Assembly (NCBI GenBank): GCA_031216915.1
Contig: CM062296.1
Location: 794,401,823 to 794,465,822, forward strand
Direction: 5' to 3'
Origin: Pictodentalium vernedei
Taxonomy: Eukaryota; Mollusca; Scaphopoda; Dentaliida; Dentaliidae
Length of the DNA: 64,000 bases
The notes below the pieces were generated by a model. That model was not told the DNA's origin. It saw only the letters and a program-made list of their open reading frames with translations, and ran no database searches. The position numbers were made by a program, and so were the translations under genes. Below, piece after piece: positions 32,829-44,956 of this stretch; within the stretch, counting starts at the first letter, position 1; each line of letters begins with the position of its first letter.

Positions 32829-35132
32829 TTAACCCTTTAGCCCAACATAACGGCCAAAACCGGCCAGCACTATTCGTAAACATCGCCACCATTCAATTTT
32901 CATTATTTTTGCATTTTTGTCTCAAAAACAGAGCTTATGACCCCTTGCAAATAAAATTCTTGAATAACAATTTTTTTTTTGCATTTTTGTATCAAAAACA
33001 TAGCTCATGCCCCCCATCCCCCACCCCCACCCCCATTGGAATGAGCTGGACGAGCTCGTTCTAATGATGGGTGTAACAACCAGTAGTGTAATAATCAACC
33101 AGTAGTGTAATATTAACCAGTAGTGTAATAAAATTAACCAGTAGTGTAATAACCAACCAGTAGTGTAATACAAATCAACCAGTAGTGTAATAACCAGTAG
33201 TGAAATAAACTTAACCAGAAGTACAATAAACATCCATGAAAACCAACAATTTTTCAACAAAATTTGAAAAATGTTTGGTGTGGCTCAAATCATAGTTTGG
33301 GTACATCTTGTCGATTTTTAATCATTTTATCGTACACTTAAAGGCGTTTTGCAGGTCAAACATCATTTCGTGGGTTCAATACGGCGAGGAGAGGTATTTT
33401 TATGATTTTTATGTGATGTGCGTATTTTTGGTGTTTAATGTCACTTTCTGCATTGTGGCTTTATGTAAATTCAAAGTTGGCCAATTATTTATAGTAATAA
33501 TGTGCTTTTGAGAGATTGCTTACCCCAGGCATAAGTTGTCAGTTTCTATCATACCAGAAAACTTATGGGTGATAAAGTGTGGTATTCAAGGACTAGAATT
33601 GTGTGATCTCAAGCGTTGTCTACACTTATAACTTTAAAACGGCCCCGGCGAATCTCTGAAGGTCTCTCTCACATCCACCCATTTCAGTCGCTGTATCATT
33701 ATGTGTGGCTTTTCAAGTTAGTTGACAGTTTGTAATCCCAAAATTCGTTTTTCTTCTGGGAGTGGTGCTCATCATATTCCTTGAGCATATACGCTCTACC
33801 ATATTTTACGAAGGTGTGTTGGGATGGGTGGGGTGGGGGAGGGATAGTTGGGTATTTACCTAAAATCTGCGATCAGTAATTTTTTTTCCATCTTGAAGGA
33901 GGAGGTCGGTAAGAGAGTAGAGGGTGTCTAAGGCGAGGTGAATAGGGTGGGTGCTCTGAAGGTCCACTGCCATTTCCGTCTACCATGTCAAGTGATTGTT
34001 ATTGATTGCCAATGGTAGACAGCTATTCAGATCCTGTGATGATTTACATTTAATGAAAAAAGCCTGCACTCATTCAACATGTAGAAAATATTGTTTCAGC
34101 AGAATTCCTTGATGGGTTAACACTACTCTCATACTACATTACAAGTATGCCGTGTGAATAAATTACCCTCATTTGGGGAGAGAATGAGGGAGGCACAAGG
34201 GGCAAGTCACCGGATCCAGGGACCCCATGTGTGTTGTTATGGTCGACCCCGTGAGCGGCCATGTTGTGACGTCATTCATATAGGGATATATGAACTAATA
34301 GAATTAACACTTCTTTAAGCCAATGAGATCGATATTCCTTTACACCGGGCAAAAGTTAACTAAAATCGTATAAGGTCAACAATAAGATACCCCCCCCCCC
34401 CCCCCACCGTAAAGGTAGACGCGTAAAGCGGGAGGTGGGGATGTGGGAGACCTTTAGTGATCTGTCAGGGCCGTATTAAATATTATAATTGAAGAAACAC
34501 TCAGAGGACACGTCCTTGATATACTTCAGCACCTGTAAGTTACTTTGACAATTTATTCTGTTATCATGGAACCTGACAATTTATGCCTGGGGTAAGAAGA
34601 CTCTCAAAAGCACAACATTATCATAAATAATTGGCCAACTTTGAATTTACATAAAGTCACATATGCAGAAAGTGACCTGAAACACCAGAAAATACGCACA
34701 TCACATAAAAATCATAAAAACACCTTTTCTCGCCGTATTGAACCCACGAAATGATGTTTGACCTGCAAAACTCCATTAAATGTACGATAAAGTGATTAAA
34801 AATCGATAAGATGTACCCAAACTATGATTTGAACTACCCCAAATTTATTTCAAATTTTGTTGAAAAATTGTTGGTTTTCATGGATGTTTTTTACACTACT
34901 GGTTAAGTTTATTACACTACTGGTTATTACACTACTGGTTGATTTGTATTACAATACTGGTTGATTATTACACTACTGGTTGTTACACCCCTCATTAGAA
35001 CGAACTCGTTGAGCTCGTTCCAATGAGGGGACATAAGCTATGTTTTTGACGCAAAAATGCAAAAAAAAAAATGTTATTCAAGAATTTTATTTGCAAGTGT
35101 CGTCTGCCTTTCGTGTTAGGTAAAGGGTTAAC
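32829..35132. mobile_element. 2.3-kb long-inverted-repeat element with MITE-A-like ends
   Basis: The left end TTAACCCTTTAGCCCAACAT and right end GTTAGGTAAAGGGTTAA, with adjoining blocks, are those of a diverged MITE-A. Each side also keeps a GAGCTCG-type hairpin tip (about 33040-33069; 34988-35030). Between them, 33065-33552 and about 34560-34990 are inverted copies of roughly 440-490 bp, including TGTAACAACCAGTAGTG, GGTCAAACATCATTTCGTGG and CTTACCCCAGGCATAA. The ~1-kb spacer (33553-34560) has no recognisable gene, a 16-C run at 34390-34405 and a fragment of family F near 34235-34290. Confidence 0.8.
33071..33235. repeat. ACCAGTAGTGTAATA minisatellite, left arm
   Basis: About eight variants of ACCAGTAGTGTAATA with short spacers. 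The inverted array TATTACACTACTGGT is at 34895-34988 in the other arm, with fewer units. Confidence 0.85.
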
Positions 35133-35863
35133 GGGGAACAAGTTGGACATTCTGTTTGCTATATGATCCAAGAACGCCACAACATATACTTAAATGAAAC
35201 AACAACAACAAAAAAAAACAAAACAAGAAGTGACTTCTATAAGGACTGATTTCACTACAACATAAGATGCGTTGTTTGTCCGCCAAATCCGTGTTAGGAA
35301 AATGTTCGCGATAAAGAATAGACCGCGAAGATTTATTGACAAAATTCAATAAAATAATTTTCAAATAAACTGCAGAGACAACATATCGCCCCTTGAGTTG
35401 CAATGTGTTCTATGTGCCAGTAGGCGCCCAGTAATCACCTAGAATACATTGCAACTCAGGCGACGATATGTGTGTCATAACTCGTCCCTCAAGTCTAAAT
35501 TTATGGTTATTCGTTTGATGGGCAGCGCATCACTATTTTTAGTAACCTGAAGACTGAAGAAGGGTCTAAATTAAATTCAATTTTAAGGCACCAGAACGCT
35601 GACGGGGGGGGGGGGGGGGGGGGGGGGAGAGAGATTAATAGTGTTTATTGAAGAAAACCCAAGACACAGGAAATGAGAGTACACTAGAGAAGAGTGTTAA
35701 CCAGTCTGATTTTCTTCACTGCAGCACTTCATAGAAAATTTTTTAAAGAAATAATTTTTTTGTAGTTTTAAAGTTTTCTGAAGATATATTTTGAGTGGCT
35801 TTACATGGTATAAACGTGAACCTGAGTAAAGGCGTACCGAATATTTGAGATATGTGTTCTTAT
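35133..35863. other. No gene seen; 24-G run
   Basis: An imperfect inverted pair, CAACATATCGCCCCTTGAGTTG (35380) and CAACTCAGGCGACGATATGTG (35452), flanks CAATGTGTTCTATG. A 24-G run sits at 35604-35627. Confidence 0.45.
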
Positions 35864-36114
35864 TCAACCCTTTACCCAACGCAGACGATATCAAAATTTA
35901 TTATTTTAAATTCCATTTTTTTTCAAATTTTTCAAACAATTTCAACAAAACCATATCATGTGACCCAGCGTTGGAACGAGCTCGATGAGCTCGTTCCAAC
36001 GAGGGGTCACATGATATGGTTTTGTTGAAATTTTTTGAAAAATAATATTTTTTCAACTGCTGAATTTGCATATTACGCGGGCGGATGCGCGCGATTCGCT
36101 AGATAAAGGGTTAA
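35864..36114 (-). mobile_element. MITE-B copy 2
   Basis: Opposite orientation to 19499-19747: starts CAACCCTTTACCCAACGCAG and ends TAAAGGGTTAA. The stem is ATTTCAACAAAACCATATC and the tip GAACGAGCTCGATGAGCTC. The left TTAA has become TCAA. Confidence 0.85.
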
Positions 36115-36656
36115 AACACTGAAGCACCCGCGGATTGTCATTTTATTCTAGTTTAGATCTCATGAAGTGTGTAGAAAAACATCAGAATCGAAAACAAGGG
36201 CGTCCCGAAAATTATTGGGGGGGGGGGGGGGGGAGGGGGGAGGGGCAAAATATTTTTTTCTTTTCCGATGGGAACATTTTCGTCTGGATGGGATCTTTGA
36301 TATCGATTTGCTCTCACTAGTACTCTTTTACAAGTCTATAGATCTGACGCTTGCAATTATGTCTCACACAAAGTCTGTCTGTAGTACCTGACTTGTCCTG
36401 TTAGTGTCCAGTAAGACAAAGTTGGAGTATCCTTGCGGCTCGTGTTAAATGAATAAATAATTTGCGTCACCACTACTACTATATGTATATTTTATTTATC
36501 AACAAGTAAATTTACAAGAAATCTTAACTATAATCCTGACGGAAGGCATGCCTTGCTGATGTAGTTGGCCTATTTTATCACTACTTGAGCCACCACAATC
36601 AGAACAAATCAGGTTTACGAACTTCATGCCCAATCGGTTATCTTCGCGAGTCCCAC
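36115..36656. other. No gene seen; G-rich run
   Basis: Seventeen G at 36217-36233, followed by a further AGGGGGGAGGGG. No gene recognised. Confidence 0.4.
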
Positions 36657-37171
36657 ACTGCAAAAAATATAGGTTCTCTTTAGAACCAAAACTGGTTCTA
36701 ATCTTGTCCCTGAGATGGAACCAGTTCTGTTTAAACAGTATTTATTTCAAATCAAATAAATTTATAAGGATTAACATTAAATATTAACAGGATTAAATAT
36801 AAATTGAGGGGGTTTCAGTCGTAAGTTTAGAGCTTTTTTCGAGGTTGTCTCAAATCATTATTAAGCAAAGGAGATATGAACAGTTGGCATATCGAAACAG
36901 TTTTGGTTCTATACAGAACCAAAACTGGTTCGACATGCCAACTGTTCATATCTCCTTTGTTTCAAAATGTTTGGCGACTGTGTTGAATAAGCTCCAAGTT
37001 TACTGCTGAATCTACTTCATGTAATATTCTGTTAAAATTGAATGCTGATCTTGGTAAATTTATTTGATTAATTTTATGAAATAAATACTGTTTAAACAGA
37101 ACTGGTTCCATTTCAGGGACAAGATTAGAACCAGTTTTGGTTCTGAAGAGAACCTATATTTTTTGCAGTGC
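36657..37171. mobile_element. CACTGCAAAAAA palindromic MITE
   Basis: CACTGCAAAAAATATAGG at the left and CCTATATTTTTTGCAGTG at the right, with inverted repeats of about 90 bp through AACCAAAACTGGTTC, GGAACCAGTTC and TTTAAACAGTATTTATTTC. The middle has a second hairpin, GAGATATGAACAGTTGGCAT / ATGCCAACTGTTCATATCTC (about 36869-36957). No ORF. Confidence 0.85.
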
Positions 37172-37235
37172 ATGATTGTAAGCAGGTTTTCAGTCTGTGA
37201 ACTATCGTTGTAAACCTTTAGGTAACGTAACGATT

Positions 37236-37726
37236 AGGGCCCTACAAGTCACGTATTTGCGCTTCGATTCGAATCTCGAATCGAATCGAGTGTATTATTC
37301 GAAATCGAATCGAACCTCGAATCGAATACGGGCGTCTTGAAGTCTCGACTGATAAAATATTCCAACTACATCGTAAGGATTTTTGTTCAAAAACAGAAAC
37401 AAGTGCGAGAATTCTGTACTGGACACACCACGGAACTAGCCGCTAGCAAACGTGAGCTCATCGCCGATATTGCTTGGGAACTTTAAATTTGCTTTCAGCA
37501 GTAGCAGTGACGAAATAAATACTGTTTAAACAGAACTGGTTCCATCTCAGGGACAAGATTAGAATCAGTTTTGGTTCTAAAGAGAACCTATATTTTTTGC
37601 AGTGTACAGACACGAAGCGAAATTCCATTGAAAAGATTCGAAGGGAAACGAATCGGACAGCCGATTTCGAATCGAATTGAATACCAACTTAAGATTCGAA
37701 ATGGAATAGAATCTCGAAGTAACGAT
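37236..37726. mobile_element. TCGAATCGAA-rich element holding a solo end of the CACTGCAAAAAA MITE
   Basis: The left part has GATTCGAATCTCGAATCGAA repeats and the right part GATTTCGAATCGAATTG and AAGATTCGAAATGG. At 37512-37604 lies one end of the neighbouring MITE (AAATACTGTTTAAACAGAAC to TTTTTTGCAGTGTAC) without its partner. Similar TCGAA elements are at 4541-5280 and 51055-51990. Confidence 0.65.
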
Positions 37727-37924
37727 CATATCCGACTAGTGCTATTCTAAACATAAGCAAATCAAAGAGTATTATATTTTGTATTTTTACTTCCAAAACG
37801 AAGCTTATGACTTCCAAGCAGACCAAACTTGAGGAACACTGTTTCAGTGCGCATGCGCATTGCGAATTCTTAGGGTGACAGCTAGCTATTTCCATCGTCA
37901 ATTTCACTCACAAGAAATACCTTC

Positions 37925-38400
37925 ATTTCTATGGTGGAACGTGGTTGCTATGAAACTATATGGCATCTAATAGATGAGGGTGTGTTCGGGAGGTCTGTTA
38001 GAATAAATGAGAGTATACCTAATTACCAGCTGAACCAGACAACCACATAAAATCACCAAAACACTCCCCCCCCCAAAAAACACCGATTTCGGTTTCCCCC
38101 AGACCCTTCTTTGTAAGAATACGTAGTGATATAGGACTTTGCGTCTATCGTTTCCTTGTATAAGAGTATCTTTGCTGGCTCGAATTCGTCCAGCATCTTC
38201 GACTTCTATCTATCCCTGTCTTCCTACTACCTGTTTGTCTGGCTCCTAGAATCCTCGGCTTCTACCAATGTCGGCCTAAGTTCAGCTACTCCTACCCTAG
38301 CATTTGATCTGGTCCAAGCAACCACCAGCGGTCTGTCTTCTTGACCAGTCAGACTGCATCATTCCCGTAGCCTATATCCGCCTATAAGAGTTACCTTCCT
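37925..38400 (+). mobile_element. Fragment of foldback family F
   Basis: GGAACGTGGTTGCTATGAAA, GTGTGTTCGGGAGG, AATTACCAGCTGAACCAGAC and CTTCTATCTATCCCTG occur in the order of the family F left arm. Confidence 0.5.
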
Positions 38401-38833
38401 TGAGTAAGACGAAGACATGTAAGTTTCCTAGGTCTGAAAGTTTATCGCGTAGTGACTGGGACAAGAATCACTGGAAAGGATTATAACATATAATTATTGA
38501 TTGTTATCGAAAGGATATAAAAAGTATCGCTTGAACGTTTCTGTGAAGAGTGTATTTTTAAGCTTGATTGGGCGTTCTATCATACACTTATTCTTTTAAC
38601 CGAAGAAGGAGAGACACGTACCTCTCTACAGTTTTTCATAAACTTGCTGCATAATTACACAATATTTTTAGAGAAATTTATTTGTATTGCGCAAATGAAT
38701 TCCATCTTCAACCGGGTAGGTCTATTTCCGTTACTTCGTGCATCTCTCAGTCGTCGGAATAAAACGTGATTGAAGTATGGGAAAGAGACCAACCCGTTAC
38801 CAGACCATAACGTACACACAAAATAAAGAGTGA
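38401..38833. other. No gene seen
   Basis: Unassigned AT-rich DNA. Confidence 0.4.
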
Positions 38834-39075
38834 TTAACCCTTTATCTATCACGGAAGCCAGGCTACACATGCAAACAAAATTCTTGAATAACTTTTCTTT
38901 TTCATTTTTTTGCGTCAAAAACATAGCTTATGACCTCACATTGGAACGAGCTCAGAGAGCTCGTTCCAATGAGGGGCCATAACATATATTTTTGAGACCA
39001 AAAATGAAAAAAACATTAAAATTGAATTGTGATTTAACTGGCCCGTTTTGGCCGTTGTGTTGGGTAAATGGTTAA
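38834..39075 (+). mobile_element. MITE-A copy 14 (old)
   Basis: TTAACCCTTTATCTATCACG at the left and TTGGGTAAATGGTTAA at the right. The stem has AAAACATAGCTTATGACC and the tip GAACGAGCTCAGAGAGCTC. More diverged than most copies. Confidence 0.85.
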
Positions 39076-39242
39076 TGGGGGAAAGTACATTCGCACGCTG
39101 TTTTTTCCGCAGGAAATGAGTTACGAAAATGGTGCAGTTTTAGAGGGACAAAAGTGCACTTACTCAGCGCGCTATTGCTCCAAAATAGTGTACAATACAG
39201 TCACAGGACTTCTAGTTCCAACTGTATCTGCGATATCTTATT

Positions 39243-40195
39243 TAACCCTTTGAGACTTTAATTATCCTGACGTTGAAACGTCATTGGGAATTCAGTTTCT
39301 TCAACGTTGTTCAAAATGCGACGTCAGACGTCAGAATGTACAATTATTAAGATACTAGCGGGTGTTACCCGGCGTTGCACGGGAGAAGATGGCTATATCA
39401 GCCGTTTTCGAAATAGAAGGTCAAGGTCACCAATTTCAATGTCAAGGTCATCCCGCACGGGCACCCCGATAAAGTCAAAATGATCGATGGGTCAATATAC
39501 CCGCACATATGAAATTTTAGCCCAATCGGCCCAGCCGTTTTCGAATTAAAAGGTCATGGTCACCAATTTCAAGGTCAAGGTCACCCCGCACGTACACCCG
39601 AATAAATTCAAAATGATCGATGGGTCAATATACCCGCACATATGGAATTTTAGCCCGATCGGCCCAGCCGTTTTCGAAATAAAAGGTCAAGGTCACCAAT
39701 TTCAAGGTCAAGGTCCCCCGCACGGGCACCCCGATAAAGTCAAAATGATATTATATTGATATATGAACAAAATATTATTGTGTCTGACTGAATATGAAAT
39801 ATAAGGTTGGAAAGTGTTGAATTTTGCTCTGGTATCCTCATTTATTGAAAACCCCGATAGTGGCTTCTAGCACTCAACCAGTTAAGAAGTCTTGATAGCA
39901 GGATTATATTAGTATTTTAAGCTGCGATAACATTTGGCTCAACAGTTGTCACTGAGCACTATTCGGGAGAAAATAGGAATGGAGATTAAAACTTAAAAAA
40001 ATCGAAAAATAATAACAAAACAAATGACCACAAAGCATCGACGCGCTGTTTGATTTCGTACGCCATAAGACGTACAAAAGTATCAACGCGCTGCTTGATT
40101 TCGTACGTCATAAGACGCTAAAGACGTACAAAAGTATCAACGCGCTATTTGATTTCGGACGTCATAAGACGTACACAAGTATCAAAGGGTCAAGA
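39243..40195. mobile_element. TTAACCCTTTGA-ended element with internal tandem repeats
   Basis: Possible ends are TTAACCCTTTGAGAC and GTATCAAAGGGTCAA. Inside, 39360-39770 starts with CTAGCGGGTGTTACCCGGCG and has about three ~125-bp units with GATCGATGGGTCAATATACC. 40033-40190 has three ~55-bp units with TTTGATTTCGTACGTCATAA. The open frames here are repeat artefacts. Element boundaries are tentative. Confidence 0.5.
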
Positions 40196-42023
40196 GGGCT
40201 ATACTGGTTTCAGGCCTAACAGCGTCGAATTACTTTCAGAATTTGGTCACTGACCTGAGAGCTTGGATTATAATATGTGGCGTGACACGCAGCGGTATAG
40301 TCATGCGTAGGAGGGAAGGGTGGCTCCCTCCTCCCCAACTTTCCCCGAAAAATTTCAACCCTGTGTACATTCATGCATGAAATACCTAAAACTGCTTCAT
40401 GTATTCTCATCCTGGTATCCCTTGGACTATTTTCTATGGTTATTGTTCCACTTTCTGTGTATTTAAGGTTTCAAAAAGTACCCAGGGTGGTCCATGTGTT
40501 TTGAGAAGTCAATTTCTTTTTCCAAAGAAGACCCGGGACCGTCACCTGTGGAATGCGCAATCTTAACCCACCATGAGGTGAAATGAAGGTAGGGGATAAA
40601 CTATTTTGTCCCTCCCCCATCATTTGGCCTGACGCGCCTCTTGTGTGGTGACAGGAAAGAACGATGTCGGTTGTTTCTAAGCTGTAAATATTTCCTCAAA
40701 CCCTCTACATACAGTTTCTTATCATATAATTACATCACTTTAATTCTGCTTACTGCACCTCATGGAAATCAGCGAGAACATTTCTTTTTCAAATTTGCCG
40801 TGTACCATAGAATCAAGAAAGGACGCTGGCTTTATTTACAATGGCATAGCGGGGGTTTGAACCCACACCGGGAAATCGGCCGAGTGGTGTGCGTGGTTGA
40901 GTATAGTTTCGCAAGGTGATTGTTGCTGAAGAAAACTCTCTCGGTGCGGATTCCACACACACTTTTATTCAGTGTCCCACGCCTCAGTGGCCGAGTTGTT
41001 TGAAACTTTTTAGCCTTGCGCTGGTACCACATTGTACAGGGGCTAAAGTATTACTGGTCTTCTCACCAACTCAACACAGACTCACGCATGTTCTGTGGAT
41101 GATTTAAAATAGAGCCAACACCTTTCAACATCACTCTTCATGATAGGGTTAAAACAAATAAAAATTGAACGAAGTCATAGACCAGAACACGCAACTGCAA
41201 TGCAACTTTATTGCCTCTAATACGCTCACGGTTTTATATAGAATTTCATCAACATTTATCACCGAGTCTCAGGGGATTCTATTGTAAAAGACCATAAAAT
41301 GTTACCCTTTTATGGTTGTGATTTTTTAGTATTCATTACAAATTATCTTGTTATTCCTCTTTCGTCACATTTTATGAGGTTTCTGGATTATATCATTCCC
41401 TTATTTAGGATTGTTCAAAGCCGCCAGCTAATGATAGTCAATTTTTGATGCAGTAATAACTTGTTTGATATCAGAATACCAATCAAAAATTTAAAACTTC
41501 GTATTCCATTCTATTTTGCTGTTCAAAGCTCGTTTATTGTTCGGGAAATAAATTGTTAGTATTGATTGATCGTGTTTAATAAGACCGGTTCGTGGGTATA
41601 GAGAAGTTGAACCCCCTACTGGATCCAAAAGTACATAATCTAGTTTGCGCACCATCCCGGACACCTCTTAAGTAGACATGTCAGAATCACTGGAAATAAA
41701 TCGATGAAGATAGGAAAAGTCACAGATGTAGACAAATAACCAGGCCCAAAACATCTTTGAAGACCATACAACGTCAGTGCACGAAAGTCACAAGTTGACT
41801 GAAACTCATGAATCAATAAAAAGATACTCAAGTAAAATCCAGTCTGGACATTATGCATCCAATGTTTCATATTGCGGAGGATGCAGTCGCTTGCTTTATG
41901 GAGGGGGTGGTATAATACATTAACACCCACAAATGTATCGTATTAAATGGAATATAAGTTGACCAACTGACAAAACCATAATTTTTGTTATTTAAAAGAA
42001 TCCTTCCTTATGCTTCATCTATC
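40196..42023. other. No gene seen; possible tRNA-like retroposon near 40850-41040
   Basis: GTGTGGGTTCAAACCCCCGC (minus strand) resembles a B-box and CTCAGTGGCCGAGTTG (plus strand) an A-box, but they lie on opposite strands and do not make one tRNA-like unit. Otherwise no gene is recognised. Confidence 0.35.
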
Positions 42024-43238
42024 AGTAGTATGAAATGTGGTTTTCAGGTCTGGATAACCTCCATGGGTGCCTCGGAAATGACACGTGACCCAGTTACGTC
42101 GTGTTGGGTTGTCATGCTAACCCGCATCAGCGCCAGTATAATGGTAATGACGTCACATTCGCATTGCGTGTTGCCTGGATGATACCTATCAGTTGGAACA
42201 GTTTTGCTTTTTGTTACTATATTTAGCTTTTGATTGATTGATCTGGATAAATGAAATATGGCTTATGCTGTTCGAAACAAAAACAAGAGTATCCAGAGTA
42301 GGATTAGAACTAGCCTGACAGACCAGAAAAGCTAAATATAGTAACAATAATCAAAACTGTTCCAACCGATAGGCTTTTCTACTCTCGGGAGTGTAGTCCA
42401 AAAAAAAAAAACGATTAGGGATGGATAGACAGAAAAAGGTAACGGAGATAGACGCATATCAGAGGATTGTCAAAGAATCCGAACTACTAAAACCTTGTCG
42501 GGTCTATTTGGGTAATTCTACACAGTAAACGAGGTATTTCGGGGAAATCCAAATCTGCAAACTACTCTTATACAAAGGAGCGCACCCACCAAACATACCC
42601 CCGGTCCTATTAGAGGGTTTTGGGTCACATAGCAACCACGTGCTACTACAGTAACCATGTATACAAAATGGACGACGGAAGCAGGTATCACCCTAGAAAC
42701 GGAAGTTTAGTGTTATGGGAAGAGCAACCACTCAGTGGAGCGCCTGATCGACCCTCGGCATGGGAAATCAAATTGACAGAGACAGACTCAAGGTGCAGAA
42801 AGGGCATCATCAATCAATCAATCACATTTTTTTTCTCTCTCTCACTCTTTTTTATTGCGAAGTTAGATTTTCTTGTATATATTTTTTACATTTCTCTCAT
42901 TTGTTTTTTTTTCGCCATTGTATTGATTTTTTTGTATCATGTTAAGGGATCGGACGGTATACTAAGTGGAAAGCACTTGTCCTCCTATCCCAATTTGCAA
43001 TATCTTTTGGCAAATAAAAATATATTTAACCTACCCTTACAACACGCGCTGCGCCAGCACACAGACACTACGTATCACTATGGTAATGACGTTACAAAAT
43101 GGCCGATCACGCAGGCTACCATGACAACCCAACATGACGTAACTGGGTCACTTGACATGACGTCACTTCCGAGGTCCCCCACCAAGGTTCCCCACCAAGG
43201 TCCCCAGAACTGACATGAAAGCTACATTGCATACTACT
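42024..43238. mobile_element. Foldback family F, short copy with both ends
   Basis: It starts AGTAGTATGAAATGTGG and ends CTACATTGCATACTACT, the same ends as the 2.5-kb copy. The arms share GACCCAGTTACGTC, TTGGGTTGTCATG, GGTAATGACGTCAC and an internal hairpin, CCTATCAGTTGGAACAG / CTGTTCCAACCGATAGG (42184-42374). Outside, TCTATC and CATATC could be a mutated 6-bp duplication. The right arm is interrupted near 42760-43000 by unidentified sequence. Confidence 0.75.
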
Positions 43239-43278
43239 CATATCATTCTTATGAACGAACTCGTGTCGACTAAACAAA

Positions 43279-43533
43279 TTAACCCCTTACCCAATGTAAC
43301 GACAAAACCGGCCTGCGCTATTCTCAAAAATCGCCAATTAATTATCATTATTTTTTTAAATTTTTTGTCTCAGAAACAAAGTTCATGATCCCTCGTTGGA
43401 ACGAGCGCGTCCAGCTCGTTCCAACAGGGGGTCATAACCTATGTTTTTGAGACAAAAAATGGAAAAAAATTAGTTATTCAAGAATTTTTTTTTTGAAAGT
43501 GTCGTCTGCTTTTCATGTTAGGTAAAGGGTTAA
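43279..43533 (-). mobile_element. MITE-A copy 15
   Basis: TTAACCCCTTACCCAATG at the left and TTAGGTAAAGGGTTAA at the right, with arm mismatches near the tip (GAGCGCGTCCAGCTC). Confidence 0.9.
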
Positions 43534-44258
43534 CTTGAAGGCGAGAATTCACTGGCTTTATCTAAAGACTATGCCATAGTTTTTCTTTCCTCTCTTCTTA
43601 TCCGAGAATTCACGAGCATTTCCGTCCAATGTAATTTTCTACATTTGACGAAATTAGCTTTCTCAAAAGGATAAATGTGAAATTTATGTTCACGCGGGCC
43701 TATTTACAGCGTAGACGTCAAAGAAATATATTTCAGTTTGCCTTTGTCGATAAACGTGTTGTGGGTTTTCTTGTTTATGTTTACCTTTTAGGTTTTTGAG
43801 CAATGTTAATATTTTATCTTTTTCATCTCTTGGTTTTCCACATTCACTGTTTTATTGCGCATGAACTTATTTCAGTAGTAATTTCAATAATTATATCTTT
43901 ACGTTTTTTTTTTCTTTTTCTTTTCTAATGCGTTTTTAAAGTACATACAACATTTGTATCACGATCTGTTTGCCTGCAATACTCTGTGCAAACAAGAATT
44001 CGATATCTCGGAATGACATTTTGAACCAGGTTGTCAGTTTTGCCTCCGAACATTCTATTTTCTATTGACTTTAATTTTGGGTATCAATTACTATTATTCA
44101 CTAATTTGAAAACAAATCGATGCTCGTAGTATTTCTCTAGTAACCAAGTGCCCTCATCCCATTTTATCAGCTCCGAAGGTCCATGTAGGACCTCAATTTT
44201 TTCCAACATGTCGAGCGATAGTTAAACTTTTCTGACAGTTTCCTCTGATCATCATTGA
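43534..44258. other. No gene seen; coding-like minus-strand stretch of unknown origin near 43990-44250
   Basis: A minus-strand frame across 44045-44215 reads plausible protein (KWDEGTWLLEKYYEHRF) but is short and bounded by a stop. It could be a fragment of a retroelement or a host exon; I do not recognise it. Confidence 0.3.
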
Positions 44259-44465
44259 CCGGTGTAACAGGAATGGAAGTCCGTAGGAAAATTAGTCCCT
44301 CTGGACTATTATTCCGCGGAATTATAGTCCTAGGTCTAACATTTCTAGGAATAGTAGTCCACCGGACTACTATTCCTAGAAATGTTAGACCTAGGACTAT
44401 AATTCCGCGGAATAATAGTCCAGAGGGACTAACGTTCTCACGGACGTCCATTCCTTTCACACCGG
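44259..44465. mobile_element. 207-bp palindromic MITE, family P, copy 2
   Basis: CCGGTGTAACAGGAATGG to CCATTCCTTTCACACCGG. It matches copy 1 at 13597-13804 with a handful of differences; the centre is GTAGTCCACCGGACTAC. Confidence 0.88.
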
Positions 44466-44956
44466 TTCGAACTTGAAATTTTATTCAATAAACTTCTTTC
44501 AAACGATAGTAAACGCAACGAAACAGGCTAAAAAACTTCGTTTATTACTATTATTTTAAAGAATTACTTTCCGTTTAACGAAAGTAATTCTTTAAAACAT
44601 TAATAATACACGAACCTTTCGTTTACATTTCTACCCGATAACCATGTACATTTTCGTATATTATATTATATTCGTACATTAAATTCGTCTTGTTCGAATT
44701 CGTCTTGTTCGAATTCGTCTTGTTGAAATGACCATTTTCAACATTTATCTTGTTGGGATTCGTTCTATTGTGAATAAACCAAAACATAAAACACAATAAA
44801 CAGAAAAATTAGTGCCAGTTGAAACAGAGGGCGGCTATTTGAAATCTTTCGAATTCCAGCTTATAAAAAAATAAACATACATGAGATTCAGTTCTGTGGA
44901 CATTTGAATTGCCAGGGTCGAGTTTGCCCAAACAATGTATAAGCCAAAGTCTCACC
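44466..44956. other. No gene seen; short tandem and hairpin
   Basis: GAATTCGTCTTGTTC is repeated two to three times near 44690. AAGAATTACTTTCC / GGAAAGTAATTCTTT-type pairing occurs near 44560-44595. Confidence 0.4.

Noticed and set aside
33071-33235. CRISPR-like array because of evenly spaced 15-bp repeats
   Set aside because: Repeats are too short, spacers are only 0-8 bp, and the array has an inverted partner in a eukaryotic foldback element.
39556-39759. Repeated protein reading with 'HPDKVKMI' motifs
   Set aside because: It is a translation of ~125-bp non-coding tandem repeats; frames shift between units.
42620-43213. 197-codon open frame on the plus strand
   Set aside because: It covers the right arm of a foldback element and a T-rich insertion. 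The hydrophobic run comes from poly-T; no known family is recognised.
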